Shown: piece by piece, positions 49,481-61,060 of the stretch
Position numbering within the stretch: position 1 is the stretch's first letter
How the letters are laid out: every line of letters begins with the position of its first letter
Assembly: GCF_030247195.1 (NCBI RefSeq)
Contig: NC_080671.1
Location: forward strand, 416,340,044 to 416,404,043
Reading direction: 5' to 3'
Length of the DNA stretch: 64,000 nucleotides
Source of the DNA: Topomyia yanbarensis
Taxonomy: Eukaryota > Arthropoda > Insecta > Diptera > Culicidae
The notes under the pieces: generated by a model
Database searches by the model: none
What the model was told of the DNA's origin: nothing
The model's input: only the letters and a program-made list of their open reading frames with translations
Made by a program: the position numbers and the translations under genes

Positions 49481-50255
49481 CTTTGAATATAACCGTTTTC
49501 AAATGAGATTGAACGCAGTTTTTAAAAATCATGTTCTGAGATAAACGCGTTTAAAGTTTTTAGAACACTTTCGAAGAATTATTGGTGGTAGAATGTCAAT
49601 ATTTTGTACTTTGGACATCGCTGATTACGAATTTGAAGTCAGTTTTTCGAATTCAAAATGACCGAACCAATATGGCGGACCCCCACAAAAATTAAGTGGT
49701 ATTTTAGCCAAAGTCGAGAAAAAAGATTTTGTGATTCACAAACACGAATTTGAGTTAATATGCATCAAAATCAAAAAAAAAATAAAAATGGCCATTCCAA
49801 TGTGTCTAACATTTTTGATAGTTTTTTTTTCGTTTTTCGCCATTTTCTGTGATTATTCGATCTTAGTCGGCGATGGCTGGTTCGTATAATAGTACTCCAC
49901 CCCAAATCATACGCAAATAAAATACAAACGCTCGCGCGAGCAACCCGTGGAAATACAATCACTCGAATCTCGATCACCCTCTCATAGCTACGATCTCTCA
50001 AATATCAAAACACTGCCGTGATTAAGTGAACGTTTTAGAACTTATAAACTTAGAAAAGCGCTGACAAGCGCATAATTACAGACACCTGTGTTCGCGCGAT
50101 CATGAATCGGTAACCTCCGGAAGTCCCTATCCTTGTTCGTAGCGCCTATGGGTATGAGCGTCATGTTTTTTTCTTTTATTAGATTGGGCCAACTGAAGGC
50201 CTTCAGTTAACCAATTCTAATAAAATAAAAAAAATAGCACTCATATCCACTAGAC

Positions 50256-50488
50256 CACTAATTCTCAACCTGGGGTCTACGAACTCCTAGGCGATCGAAA
50301 AGTCGTTGCGGTGGAGCACAAAGAAAAAATATTTTTCTAGCGCATAATGAAATTTGAAATCTTGTTTCCTAACAAACTGAAAAAAACATATTGATAGCAT
50401 TCAAAATCGATGTTTATCTGTGGGGGTCCGCAGCAACCCATGGTGATTTCCAACGGGTCCGTGGTACGAAAAAGGTTGAGAACCGCTG
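50256..50488. mobile_element. hAT-type MITE of 233 bp, exact 8-bp TSD
   Basis: It starts CACTAATTCTCAACCTGGGG and ends AAGGTTGAGAACCGCTG. The direct repeat CACTAGAC is at 50248-50255 and 50489-50496. The ends are of the well-known hAT MITE type with NGTGGTTCTCAACC. Its target is the TCTAGTGG box of the tandem family; deleting it restores the unit. Confidence 0.9.
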
Positions 50489-50492
50489 CACT

Positions 50493-51175
50493 AGACAACA
50501 CGTTTCATGGCGACATGACCGGGAACTCACTCTGTTCTAGCATCTAAACCGTTAACTAAAAATTAAATATCATTCACGGTCCACGCGATCATCTACGAAG
50601 ACACGCGAATATGCGAGTGGCTACACGGTTAATCGAATTTATACACACGTTACAACATGCTAGCACACGCAACATACAAACGCCCTTGCGATCTAACACG
50701 TTAGCATAAAAACGCTCGAGTCCTTCACGATGATACATAAAGATGAACATGCAATCGCGACGGTCTACGTACAACTACGCTCAAGATTTCGCAAAAACAA
50801 AGCGCCCCGATTAGTGAACGCTATAGCACTTGTAATCAGACAACACGTTTCATGGCGACATGACCGGGAACTCACTCTGTTCTAGCATCTAAACCGTTAA
50901 CTAAAAATTAAATATCATTCACGGTCCACGCGATCATCTACGAAGACACGCGAATATGCGAGTGGCTACACGGTTAATCGAATTTATACACACGTTACAA
51001 CATGCTAGCACACGCAATATACAAACGCCCTTGCGATTTAACACGTTAAACGCTCGAGTCCTTCACGATGATACATAAAGATGAACATGCAATCGCGACA
51101 GTCTACGTACAACTACGCTCAAGATTTCGCAAAAACCAAGCGCCCCGATTAGTGAACGCTATAGCACTTGTAATC
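50493..51175. repeat. Direct tandem duplication, 345-bp unit, nearly identical copies
   Basis: Unit 1 is 50493-50837 and unit 2 begins at 50838 with the same AGACAACACGTTTCATGGCG. They differ by a few substitutions and a small deletion (GCATAAA region). This is far more similar than other units in the family, so the duplication is recent or has been homogenised. Confidence 0.92.
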
Positions 51176-51410
51176 TGATTAACGCGATCTTAAGCGGGTA
51201 CATATAAACGCTCATTCCCACACGATCGTGAAGTCTCTACGCCCGCGTATCTGAACCATACAACCAATATCACAATCAGATCCATTGACCTTAAGCAGTG
51301 TTTTAGCGGGTAAAGTTTCCCGTCTTGTATGCAATTGTAATGAGTTGTTCTGACTGTGAGCCCTTCCGAGAACCAAGCTCTACAGCTCCAGTAGGATAAC
51401 TCTAACGAAT

Positions 51411-52184
51411 ACTAAAAATAATAGGAAGACATACAAGTGGTTGTGAAATGGTTCGCCTGACACTGCAAGACGTGTGGGTTGGTTTAGCGAACATTGTGCT
51501 GTCATTGAAACCAGCTAAATGCGATAGCTTGATTGATAAGCGTGTCATTCCTATAGTCTATAAATTTACAAAAGATTTGCGGGTAATGCTTGGAACCATA
51601 CGGGGGTGATATATTCACATATTCCAGTTTTAAAAAAGATACTCTCAAAAGATCAAGCAACTGTACAGCACAACGGACGTAATTACATTTAACTTCTCGT
51701 TTTATCTACCAGGACGAAATTTTGGACTGGGATCCCTATAGTGGTAGCTCGAATAGTCCATCCATTATCGAGCCATCGGTATTGATGTTGTATTGGTTCT
51801 CATCGTTCAAATATTTTTTCTAAAAATAACGAACAGGTTACGACGTTATATCCGTTTTTCAAATCCGCTTCTTCGTTTGTGGTACTATTTATTGATTTGG
51901 ATGTAGTAGATGAAGTCTCCACACACTGAATTACATGGTGAAGGTGCCTGGCGTAGTCTTAGCTGTCTATATGTTCGTTGGTACATAAACAGAATCTACT
52001 GATTGGACAACCGATTGTAATTTAACATATGAATACTGTGTATTGGATTTAATTACAGTACATAAATTTTTCTTAGTGGATTACGTACTGAGATTTTTGT
52101 GGTGATCCGTCTGATTACAGAACTGTCGCGCCGGTATCTGGTCTCGATATGTACATAAGGTTGTCTGACGATTAACGCTCCTTA
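51411..52184. other. Intron DNA, no gene recognised
   Basis: Short frames only; nothing identified. Confidence 0.45.
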
Positions 52185-52446
52185 GGGACCATTCATAAAT
52201 TACGTAACGCGTTTAGGGGGGGGGGGAGGGGGTTCAAAAAGTTGTTACATATTGTGACATAGGGGGGAGGGGAGTAAGCTAGCTCGTTACGTAACATGTT
52301 TTCACCGAAGAAAAAAAAATTTTTCAAGGAATTTGTTACGTAATAGGGGAGGGGGGGATAAAGAAATTTGTGACAATTTGTTACATGGGGGGAGAGGGGA
52401 GTCAATTTTGGGCAATTTTTGCGTTACGTAATTTATGAATGGTCCC
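52185..52446. mobile_element. MITE with 26-bp TIRs and TTA duplication
   Basis: The ends are GGGACCATTCATAAATTACG and CGTAATTTATGAATGGTCCC. TTA is on both sides (52182-52184, 52447-52449). The interior is made of G-rich runs and GTTACGTAA / TTTGTTAC words. A 3-bp TTA target with GGG ends fits PIF/Harbinger-like mobilisation. A diverged relative is at the left edge of the window. Confidence 0.88.
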
Positions 52447-52591
52447 TTAATTGTTATTGAAGGGTCAGATAAATAATCGGCATTTACGACATATGAAACA
52501 GATTTGGAGGAAGTTTTACCAAGGTTCACACATAACGAACTCAACCTCTCCGTATTTCGGCAAGATGATTGTAATGAATTTGTAGGCAGTA

Positions 52592-54655
52592 CAGGTCGGA
52601 CTCGATTATCCGGGGATTCGATTATCCGTGATTCGATTATCCGGGTGTTTCGAAAAAAAAGAATGTCCTATTATAATGCCAACATGATCATTGCAGTACA
52701 AAATGAATTTTATTTTTCGGTGAATGGGGGGTCTAGGGTAAATTTCCTATTAAATTTTGGTCTACTTCAACAATAGCTTATATATTGGTTATTTCGAACA
52801 AAGTGACTAAAGAAAACCAAAACTTGGAATCGACCTTCACGGTTTGAAACCAGTTTTGAAGAAATTGTTTATCTAGAGCCAATATATAATAACCTAAACG
52901 AATGTGTTGTTTGAACCACCCCTCGGTCCACGAGAACACTATTAATCTAAACAATTTGTTTTAAAAAATGTGTTTCTACGGATTATATCTCTGGTACTGT
53001 TTGCACTAGAATTAATCAGCGAGATGATTTTTGAAAGTTTTGTTCAAGGTATCTAGAAAAAATACTAGTTTCTAATGGCAGTGTTGCCAAATATGCAAAT
53101 TTTTTAGCTCTAAACTAAAAGTCCTTTTTTCGTGATACACACATCGACTACTGCAAGCCTTCTTGGCACATAAAATGTCATTATACCTACTTTGCTCGAT
53201 CGGTTTCTTGCACTCTCTCGGGATAATGATAATAATATGGTTCTCATTTCGATTATCCGTATTTCTACGGTTTTTTCGCTGAATTTTTATGCAGGATTCT
53301 ATAAAAAAGCTTAGAGATCTGGTGGAATCCTCCTCAATATACAATTTTGCGAAGATTATGATTTGTTGCGAGATGCTGATAGGATCATGTTCCTATTTCT
53401 TATGAAATTCGTTGCAAAGGTCTGATGAATATCCTGCTCTGAGTTTCAGTGGACTTTGATACAATATTGCTCTTCTCCCATTAGCCCCTTCAACAATGGA
53501 TACCTGCTCAGAATTCCAACGGAATCTTTTATCTTTCCATGCCCGTGCAGTTGATAAACATACCAAGTGTCTAAACGACAATAACTTTTGGTATACACAA
53601 CATATATTTACAACAGCATGTAATACTAATACTTGGGACTAAAATCTTCCATTTGAGCACTAACAGTTATAAATATTATCAGTAGAACAAAAGTTATTAC
53701 AATTAATCTGATTGGGATCCGCTGAAACAGTGTTGCCAGGTATAGTTTCTGTTAATGGTGAAAATGGAATTTTGAAATATTTTCGTAGCCTTACAATATT
53801 ATTGAAAACTGATAAAACTTGCTAATTTAGGCCTTCAACTATCTTTTTCGTGCAATTGAACTAGATCGGGATGTAAATATTGAGCAGCCTATGGCACTGT
53901 GAAAGAAGCGCACATTTTCATTAGGCTAAAGCGAGTGCCAGCAGTACTTCTCGCTGAGGCGGCCGGGAAGCCATCACCTACATAACCTGTGGTAATCGTT
54001 CGCTGGTGGAAGAGACTACATGCGTAGTGGTCACCTGACAATACGGTACGACATTGGTCAACTAATTGATGCTACAAGGACAAAGACAAGGATCTCTTTG
54101 TGGAGGCACAACGCGCACTCCTCTAACTAAAATCAGGGTTAAAAGAAACGTTAGCTATGATATGTGAAACCACAACCTAAATTAAACTGGAGCAAAGAAA
54201 CATACAACCCCCAGCTTACTTACTGATTTTATTTTTTTCTAGTGTACAAGTAATCGAATCATTTACCCCGGAAAATCGAAGCCACGGGTAATCGGGGTCA
54301 AACGTATTGCAGAAAATACGCCTTATTCAAAAGTTTTTCTTAGAATTCTTGCGCAAATAACTACAAACAACTAATACCTACCGTTAACTCGTTACCAATA
54401 TAATTAATAAATGAAAACCAACTGAAAATACAAATCACACCTTGAAATTCTGAAAAATCGATTAGGACCAAATTAGGTACATTAACATTAACCATATCAA
54501 GAAAATTTACACTGATTATTTTATTTCCCATTTCTTCGCGAATGAAGCTTAAATTCATAAAATAACACACAAAAAAGTTTGATTCGATTATCCGGGTGAT
54601 TCGGTTATCCGGGATGAGATTTTTTTGAAATCCCCGGATAATCGAGTCCGACCTG
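52592..54655. mobile_element. pogo/Tigger-like transposon remnant, TA target
   Basis: It starts CAGGTCGGACTCGATTATCC and ends GGATAATCGAGTCCGACCTG, with TA at 52590-52591 and 54656-54657. Next to each end the word GATTCGATTATCCGG is repeated (three times on the left, twice on the right). The CTCGATTATCCG style is that of pogo/Tigger termini. The interior frames (53072-53344, 54361-54660, minus) show no DDE or HTH motif I can name. A partial copy of the piggyBac-like MITE lies inside at about 53600-53925. Confidence 0.78.
53600..53925. mobile_element. Partial third copy of the piggyBac-like MITE
   Basis: It shares TCCATTTGAGCACTAACAGT, AATATTATTGAAAACTGATA and GAGCAGCCTATGGCACTG with 37902-38401 and 29672-30188. 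Neither TTAA border is visible, so the ends are lost or diverged. Confidence 0.65.
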
Positions 54656-55524
54656 TACACGAATACGGTGAACGAGTAGTAGTGCCTTGATTACATCATC
54701 GTCCATAACAGCGTATTCCACTTTGTTAAGTATAATGAAGCCTTCAACCTTGGTTAAACCATCGAACGTGACCAGTGCAGAATTTCGTATATAATGAAAC
54801 TGTATGAAGAGGCCTCCCTTAAGTTCCATTTCACCTTCAACAATTGTTTCAACTCGCAAACTGTATTGAAGTGTGTTCTCAGACAATTGATAACTATCAC
54901 AAGAATAAAAGTATCAGTCCAACTTTATCTCCAACATCAGATCGTGAAAACCGGTGTTTGTAAGTTCTTTTACTTGCTTATGCAGAGGTAGAAATTAGAC
55001 TGGTGAACAATGTTGTTTGTTGACAGGTCCCACTCACAAACGCCGATATGCTGATAAAATCTTGAATTTAAATCCAGCAACATTACGTTGTCAACTGGGC
55101 AGCAAACAATGTGGAAAGTTCCATCTGTATTGTTTACCTCTTGTTCAAATACTTTTCCGAGGTTTTTTTTATTTCATTATCATAATCATAATAACTGGAT
55201 GTAAGTACTAATAATTTGGCTTTGATAGCGTAATCAACCAAAATAATTCTGCAAAACTAAGAAAAAATTCCAAGAAAAAATATTATGTGAAGATTGTCAC
55301 CATTGTGAGAAAATTTATTTAATTTTTAGCCGGATATATTGCGAAGCTTTCCGTGCCGAAGCTTCCTTGATTGAAGATTGGTAGTTTTCATGTTCTTATA
55401 AATAATTTAACTCCAACTGCTTGTGAACGAATCTATTATTTTTCTCACTCTTACTCCGCAATGAGATTACGAAAGAACCTTTATATGCCGACCACAAAGA
55501 AACTAATAGCATTTCTTTTTTTTT
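54656..55524. other. Intron DNA, no gene recognised
   Basis: The minus ORF at 54886-54605 crosses the right end of the pogo-like element, so it is not a gene. Nothing else identified. Confidence 0.4.
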
Positions 55525-57050
55525 TTTTTTCGAGAGTTGTCCTACTGGAGCTGTAGAGCTAGGTTCTCGGAAGGGCTCCCCGTCAGAATCACATACTACA
55601 ATTTGCAGACGAGACAGGCAATGTCGCCCAATAAAACACTGCAATAGGCCAATTGTAGCGGGCCGTGATTCTGAATGTGATATTCATTGTACGGTTCAGG
55701 CATGTGCGGGCGTAGGGAATCGCGTGTATCATCGCGAAGGGCTCGAACATTTGTACGTTAATGTGCTCGATCGCGTGTGCGTTTGTATGTCGCGTGTGCT
55801 AACGTGTAACTTCGCGTGCATAAATTCTATTTCATAACCGTGTGCCTTTCGCATATTCGCGTGTGTTCTAGAATAATCGCGCGCGGACCGTGAATCTGAT
55901 ACTTAATTTTTTGTGTACGGTTCAGATTCCAGAAGGAAGTGGGTTCTTCCATATCATTAGAGTTCCCAATCATGTCGTCGTAGAACGCGTGGTCTAGTGG
56001 ATATGAGCTTTATTTTTTTTTTTTTTTTATTGGTCCAACTGAATGTATAGACCTAAATTGCTAGAATGAAGGTTAAAGATTTCCGGACGTGACCGATTCA
56101 TGATCGCGCATTTGCGGGTTGGCGTTTGAGATCGCGTTTGTAACTTCGTAAGTACTAAAACGTTCACACAATTGCCGCAGTGTTATCAAGTTTACGCGAT
56201 CGCGGGCATAGGTGTGCGTAGATGATCGCGAAGGGCTTAAGCGTTCGTATGTTGACGTGTTTGTCGCGTGTATGTGACTTCGCATGTATAAATTCGATTT
56301 TGAAACCCTGCGGCGATTCATATATTCGCGGACCGTCATTCTGATCTTTAGTTTTCGGTGTACGGATCACATTCTGACAGGGAGAGAGTTACCCCATATC
56401 ACTAGAGTTTCCGGTCATGTCGCCATGGAACGTTTTGTCTAGTGGATATGGTAGTTATTTTTCAATTTTATTATTTTTTTTAATAATTAACAAGGACCTA
56501 GATTGTTTGTACCGAGGATAGATACTTCCGGACGATCCCGATTCATGATGGCGCGAGCGCGGGAGTTTGTAGGTTGACACTTGAGATCGTGTTGGTAAGT
56601 TTATGAGTGCTGAGATTTTCACCTTATCACCGGGGTGTAATCATGTTTGCGAGTTCGTATGTTGCTTGGAAAATCGCGAGGGGCTCTAACGTTTGTGCGC
56701 TGACGTGATTTTGTAACGTATGTTCTTGAATGGTTGCGCGAACCGTGAGTCTGATATTAAATTTTCAGTGCGCGGTTTGAATTCTGGCAGAGTGGGATCG
56801 TTTATATCGATAGGGTTCCCGGTCATGTCGCCATGAGACGTGTTGTCTAATAGGTATGGGCGTATTTTCTTAAATGGTCCAGCTGAAGGCATGGACCTAG
56901 GCTTCTAGGATCAAGGATAGACTTTCGGACATGACCGATTCGTAATCGCGTGCACGATGGCATTTTTGTAGGTTACCGCTGAGACCGCGTTTGAGAATGT
57001 GTGAGTGTTAAGATGTTCACTATCACCATCTTTGTTGACCCAGCTGAAGG
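55525..57050 (+). repeat. CG-rich tandem repeat family, cluster 2 (plus orientation)
   Basis: The head module at 55530-55650 (CTACTGGAGCTGTAGAGCTA...AAAACACTGC) is followed by about three and a half diverged units of 380-430 bp. Each unit runs through ATCGCG words, AATTCTATTT/AAATTCGATTTTG, CGCGGACCGT, a GTACGGTTCA box, GGTCATGTCGCCATG and GTCTAGTGGATATG, then a T run and GGACGTGACCGATTCATGATCGCG-type text. Unit ends lie near 56030, 56460 and 56870. No coding sense is visible in either direction. Confidence 0.78.
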
Positions 57051-58169
57051 CGGGTGTAGAATGGCAGTATAGGACTCGAAAAGAAGAAATAAAAGACAAT
57101 ATATGAGAGACGTAATAGATTAGATAGGTACAAGATACAGCTGAAGTTATGATCATCACATGAGACATACATTAGTACTTCAAACACTACTAATACTTGA
57201 ATAGCCAATCACCACACATAGCACATCCTTTCTCAATTATCTATTTGTTACTGGTTGATTGTTGGTTATGAGCTGGTGAATAGAGGAAAGGTATAGAACA
57301 GACAAAAGGCTCATATCAGCCCTCCCGGCCTCCCCGACACACCACTATCGAGGCGTATTGTAATCAACATCTTGAAACGGGCTTCTTATATAAATCAAAT
57401 CCTCAGTAGTCATAATGTTTGGTGGAATATTAACATGAGAACTAATTAACCTCTAGTAGTAGAACTTGGTGCAAATAAAAACTAAAAAGAGCGAAGGTCC
57501 TTATATTTAGATAACTCTATTGAATATATTGTGGCTTGATGATGTTTACAATACCGTCAATCCCATCAACCTGCGAGAGGGACCACAAAGAAACTAATAG
57601 CATTGAAGTAATAATTTAATGGAAGGTCACCAACTTAGCAAAGGTATCACGGTTTGCATTACAAGCAAGCATTGTAATCTTGAAAACATTGTTATAGCTA
57701 GTAATTTAGTTTTTCATTGAAGACGAATAAATAGTATTGTTTAGTTTTTGGGATGACAACAAAAACGAAATATGTAACACTAGTAAAACATTCAATAAAA
57801 CTTTTTAAAAAGGTGATTTTATTTAATTGAAAGCTCTGGTTTTTTTTATAAGATTGTTTGAAAAATTTGTATTTTGTTTTCAGAAATGAGTAGATATCCA
57901 GATAAATAACTCCTATACTAATCATTCCATTTGGGTGATTTAAGTCTCACCCAGAGTTGCTTTAGAGACATATGTATTGGAATAAGATCAATGCAACAAT
58001 TTAATCCAGCTGCCACTGCGATAAGAACTCCACCACCGCTGAATGAGTGACTGATCATGTTCATTTCTGAAGACTGTTTAGTAATTTCTGGATAGTTGTG
58101 TGGAGAAAATCTGTTTGGTTCAACTATTTCATTTCCATTGGTACAACTATTTCATAACGAGAATCAGAT
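57051..58169. other. Intron DNA, no gene recognised
   Basis: AT-rich; nothing identified. Confidence 0.45.
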
Positions 58170-58830
58170 GCAACGAGAAGAAGTGACAGCACGGTTATGC
58201 GCGAATTTACATACGCATTAGTACACGCGATATTCACCAACCCATGCGATCAAATACGTAAATATACAATCGCTTGAACTTTTCGCGATCGTCCAGGCAC
58301 ACCTTGCCCCGCGATCTCAAAAACACGAAAACTCCCCGAAGATTAGGTGAACGTTTTAACATATATAAATTAAAAAAAAACCCGTTCTCAAGCGTTAAAA
58401 TATAAATCTAGAGAAAATTTTCAATAGGACGTCAGTAACATTGAGAGCCTCTCTTTGTTTACTTTCTCTTTCGTTTATTACGACGTCATTACAACACTTT
58501 GCACTAATTTTCCAGTACATATCGAAAGCCGACGGTTTTTACTAGAGTATTATGCAAAGAGTAGTAAATGTTGAAATGGCCGAGTAATGAACAGAAGAGA
58601 AAGACCCCAAAGAGAATCTCTCATTGTTACTTACGTCCTATTCTAAATTTTCTCTAGAAATCCTCCTTTCCATACGATCTTGAGACTTCCATCTCAAATT
58701 AGAATCACGGCCTACTGCAATTGGCCCTGATTAGTGTTTTAGTGGGTTACATTTCATGTCTCGTCTGCTATTTAGTGAATGGATTGCTTTTTTTCTGACC
58801 GGAACCAGCTCCAGTTAGATTACTCTAAAA
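58170..58830 (-). repeat. CG-rich tandem repeat family, cluster 3 (partial, minus orientation)
   Basis: A partial unit (CACGCGATATTCACC.., GCGATCAAATACG, TTAGGTGAACGTTTTA) is followed, after an inserted MITE, by the inverted head module (GTGTTTTAGTGGGT, CCAGCTCCAGTTAG). Same order as cluster 1. Confidence 0.65.
58407..58658. mobile_element. Foldback MITE of 252 bp inside cluster 3
   Basis: The left arm starts TCTAGAGAAAATTTTCAATA. The right arm ends TTCTAAATTTTCTCTAGA. The arms of about 50 bp also share GGACGTCAGTAACA / TGTTACTTACGTCC and GAGAG blocks. AAATC occurs at both borders as a possible 5-bp duplication. Confidence 0.82.
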
Positions 58831-59236
58831 AATAAAAATTAATGCGCAGAATTAGAAAAGTCAAAAGCTGCAGGAAATGAAGAAGAAAGTTATGTTTTTG
58901 TCGCTTCTTACGACATGTGGGCAAGAGCCCAGTGTATCAATTCCTGGATTCTGCTTTTGGATGCCTCACGGCCACTGCTGTACTGCCGAATCGGCCGGAC
59001 GTGTATATGTTTGTTGAAGTTAATTTGTAAAGCTTCTCAGTAGCGTAGTGTGTACTTAACTGGAAATAATAATCAATCACCAGATCTTTTCTTCTGTTGA
59101 GTTGCGTGTGAAATTATCACAGGAATAGTTTAATTTTGCTTAGAGATTGCATCGTCCCTTTCTAATAACTTTGACAAGTACGTGTGTGATTCGATTTATT
59201 CGCTAAGATAAAAACGCTGTATTCTTCTGAATAATC
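58831..59236. other. Intron DNA, no gene recognised
   Basis: Nothing identified. Confidence 0.45.
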
Positions 59237-59686
59237 GTTTGTTTACCACTTATCTATCAGTGTGATTGCAATCGAGCTTTGTCAAAAACACTCAATCCGA
59301 AGATAATCACTTCGAAACAGCCTCCTGGCAACCCTATACCATCATATGGAGTTTCACAGCGACCAACATATATAGGGCGTTATAGCTATAAAGCCCCAAA
59401 CAAAGAATTATGTTCGACATTATACACGATATTCAAGCAATCCACACGACGGTTTGCATCTTGTGGGATGATTTAATACCATATTATTCAGAAAATCAAC
59501 ATTTACTAACTAATTACAGCTTATAATCATTCGATTCAAAATTAATTTTTTGATTTTCATGGCAGTGATGCTGGCTGTACAGAGATGTCGTCCTTGACAG
59601 GGGGCTGCTGCGAAACCTGGGACGTGGGTCATTGGCAGGTTTCGTGTTCAATTGGAATGACACTGACAGATAAATGGTAAACAAAA
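59237..59686. mobile_element. Possible transposon-like unit with 35-bp inverted ends
   Basis: The left has GTTTACCACTTATCTATCAG and TGTGATTGCAATCGAGC. The right has TTCAATTGGAATGACACTGA and CAGATAAATGGTAAACAAA. A related single end occurs at 44402-44430 (TTTACCATTCAGTGTCATTC). The interior has a 65-codon frame without a known domain. Boundaries are approximate. Confidence 0.55.
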
Positions 59687-60219
59687 AAGATGGCGAGTCT
59701 TTGTCCAGAGGTATCCAGCGTCGTTAACTAAAAAGTACATCCGTACTTTCCACTGAGCGTCTGCAACGCCATCTGGCTAGTTGATTCACGGCTTTGATTG
59801 GTCGCCGAAATTATTGTTTTGGCCGAAACTGTGCTTTCGGGTTTTAACTGGTTCAATCTTGATACAAAAATTGAAAGTAATGCCTACTCTGCTGTTTTCT
59901 TGAGCTTCTTTATCAAAGTGTGTCGCTCCTCCAATTCTGCAACTGTTTACTAAACTTGACGATCTCGAAACCGGAACGTCACACATCACTTCCACCTAGA
60001 AAAATTTTGCACGTTGTTTGCAATTTCGCAATCCTCTAAACAATTGCTTGAAACCTACGCTTTCCATCCGTTCCAGGCTGGAAACCGCAAAAATGCTGCA
60101 CGTCCATTTTAGATAAAAAAAATCCCTCCCCATATAAAAAGTAATTACCATTCCGGTGCAATAGAATATAGAAAAAAAACCCTAGCCGGGATAGAGAACA
60201 ATACAAAAAAATGCACATT

Positions 60220-61060
60220 CAAATTGCTCTCCTGCACCGCGTCGAGTGTTTCTCGGAAAGCTCCAAACTGCACGGATAGCGGCGGAATCCGCGTGTGCCC
60301 TCGTCCCAGTGCGCGGCTGTTGTCGTCAACGTCGCGTCCGTCCGATCGTCCATCTGTTAGCACACACAATGCTTCGGCAATCATTCATCTCGCGGAAACC
60401 ACCCACCTTTCCAGCGAGCGTGTGTGCATCGAACACCAAGACTATCTCAGCACTACACACCGGCGGCAGCGATAGGCCCATCACACTCACAGCCCCAAAG
60501 CCGCCGTATAGTTTGAAAAACACCGATCGGCGTTCAGAGCGCACCGCAACGCCGCGGCCACCGTCTCCGCACACACTATATGATGTAACTGTAAAGAAGC
60601 GGCGGCTGCTCGCTCACAGCAGCAGCATCATCACACCGCACCGTACCGCCGCGAGAAGGTAATTTCCGCGGACGCGAACTAGCTTCCTCCGCCTCCACCA
60701 TCACCACCACCACAACCCACACGGCGGCACTTGCTGAGAGCCGGGTCGCCGCGTAGCGCGCACCATCCCATTCAAATTACGTCATTAATTTAGCGTTTTA
60801 TTTTAATGGAGTCCCGCGCCGCCGTGCGGCTTATCGCGTCGTGGATTTTACCGCGCACACATATGCTGAAAGATGGAACGCAGCGGCGGCGGCCGCGGCG
60901 GTGGCAAATAATAAATAAACTTGTGAATTTGTTGTGGCGGGTTGCTCCCAACCTTTACGCTTTATCGATGCTTCCATCAACTTCTTCCGTTTTCGCCGAG
61001 TTTTGCATCTTTTATTGATGGTTTTGGGACTCGGAGAGCGCGCGAGATAAATATGCAATT
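60220..61060. promoter_or_regulatory. CpG-rich stretch, candidate promoter or 5' non-coding exon of ttk
   Basis: Base composition changes sharply here, with many CpG dinucleotides and GCGGCGGCGG-type runs in an otherwise AT-rich region. ORFs in several frames (for example 60246-60662 plus, Arg/Pro/Ser/Thr-rich) look like composition effects. ttk needs at least one upstream non-coding exon, and this is the only host-like GC-rich stretch to its right. A TATAAAAAG motif on the plus strand at 60133-60141 would point the other way. The link to ttk is inference. Confidence 0.35.

Larger units (their letters stand above)
49900..51410 (-). repeat. CG-rich tandem repeat family, cluster 1 (minus orientation)
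   Basis: Units contain CGCGATC-rich text, the CATGGCGACATGACCGGGAA box and CATATCCACTAGAC. The same units read in plus orientation at 55.5-57.05 kb (GGTCATGTCGCCATG, GTCTAGTGGATATG). The cluster ends on the right with the head module at 51290-51400 (CTACAGCTCCAGTAGGA). A hAT MITE interrupts it at 50256-50488. No coding sense was found. Confidence 0.75.

Noticed and set aside
60246..60662. 138-codon plus-strand ORF in the GC-rich stretch
   Set aside because: Several frames are open at once because of high CpG content; composition is Arg/Pro/Ser/Thr-rich with no domain.
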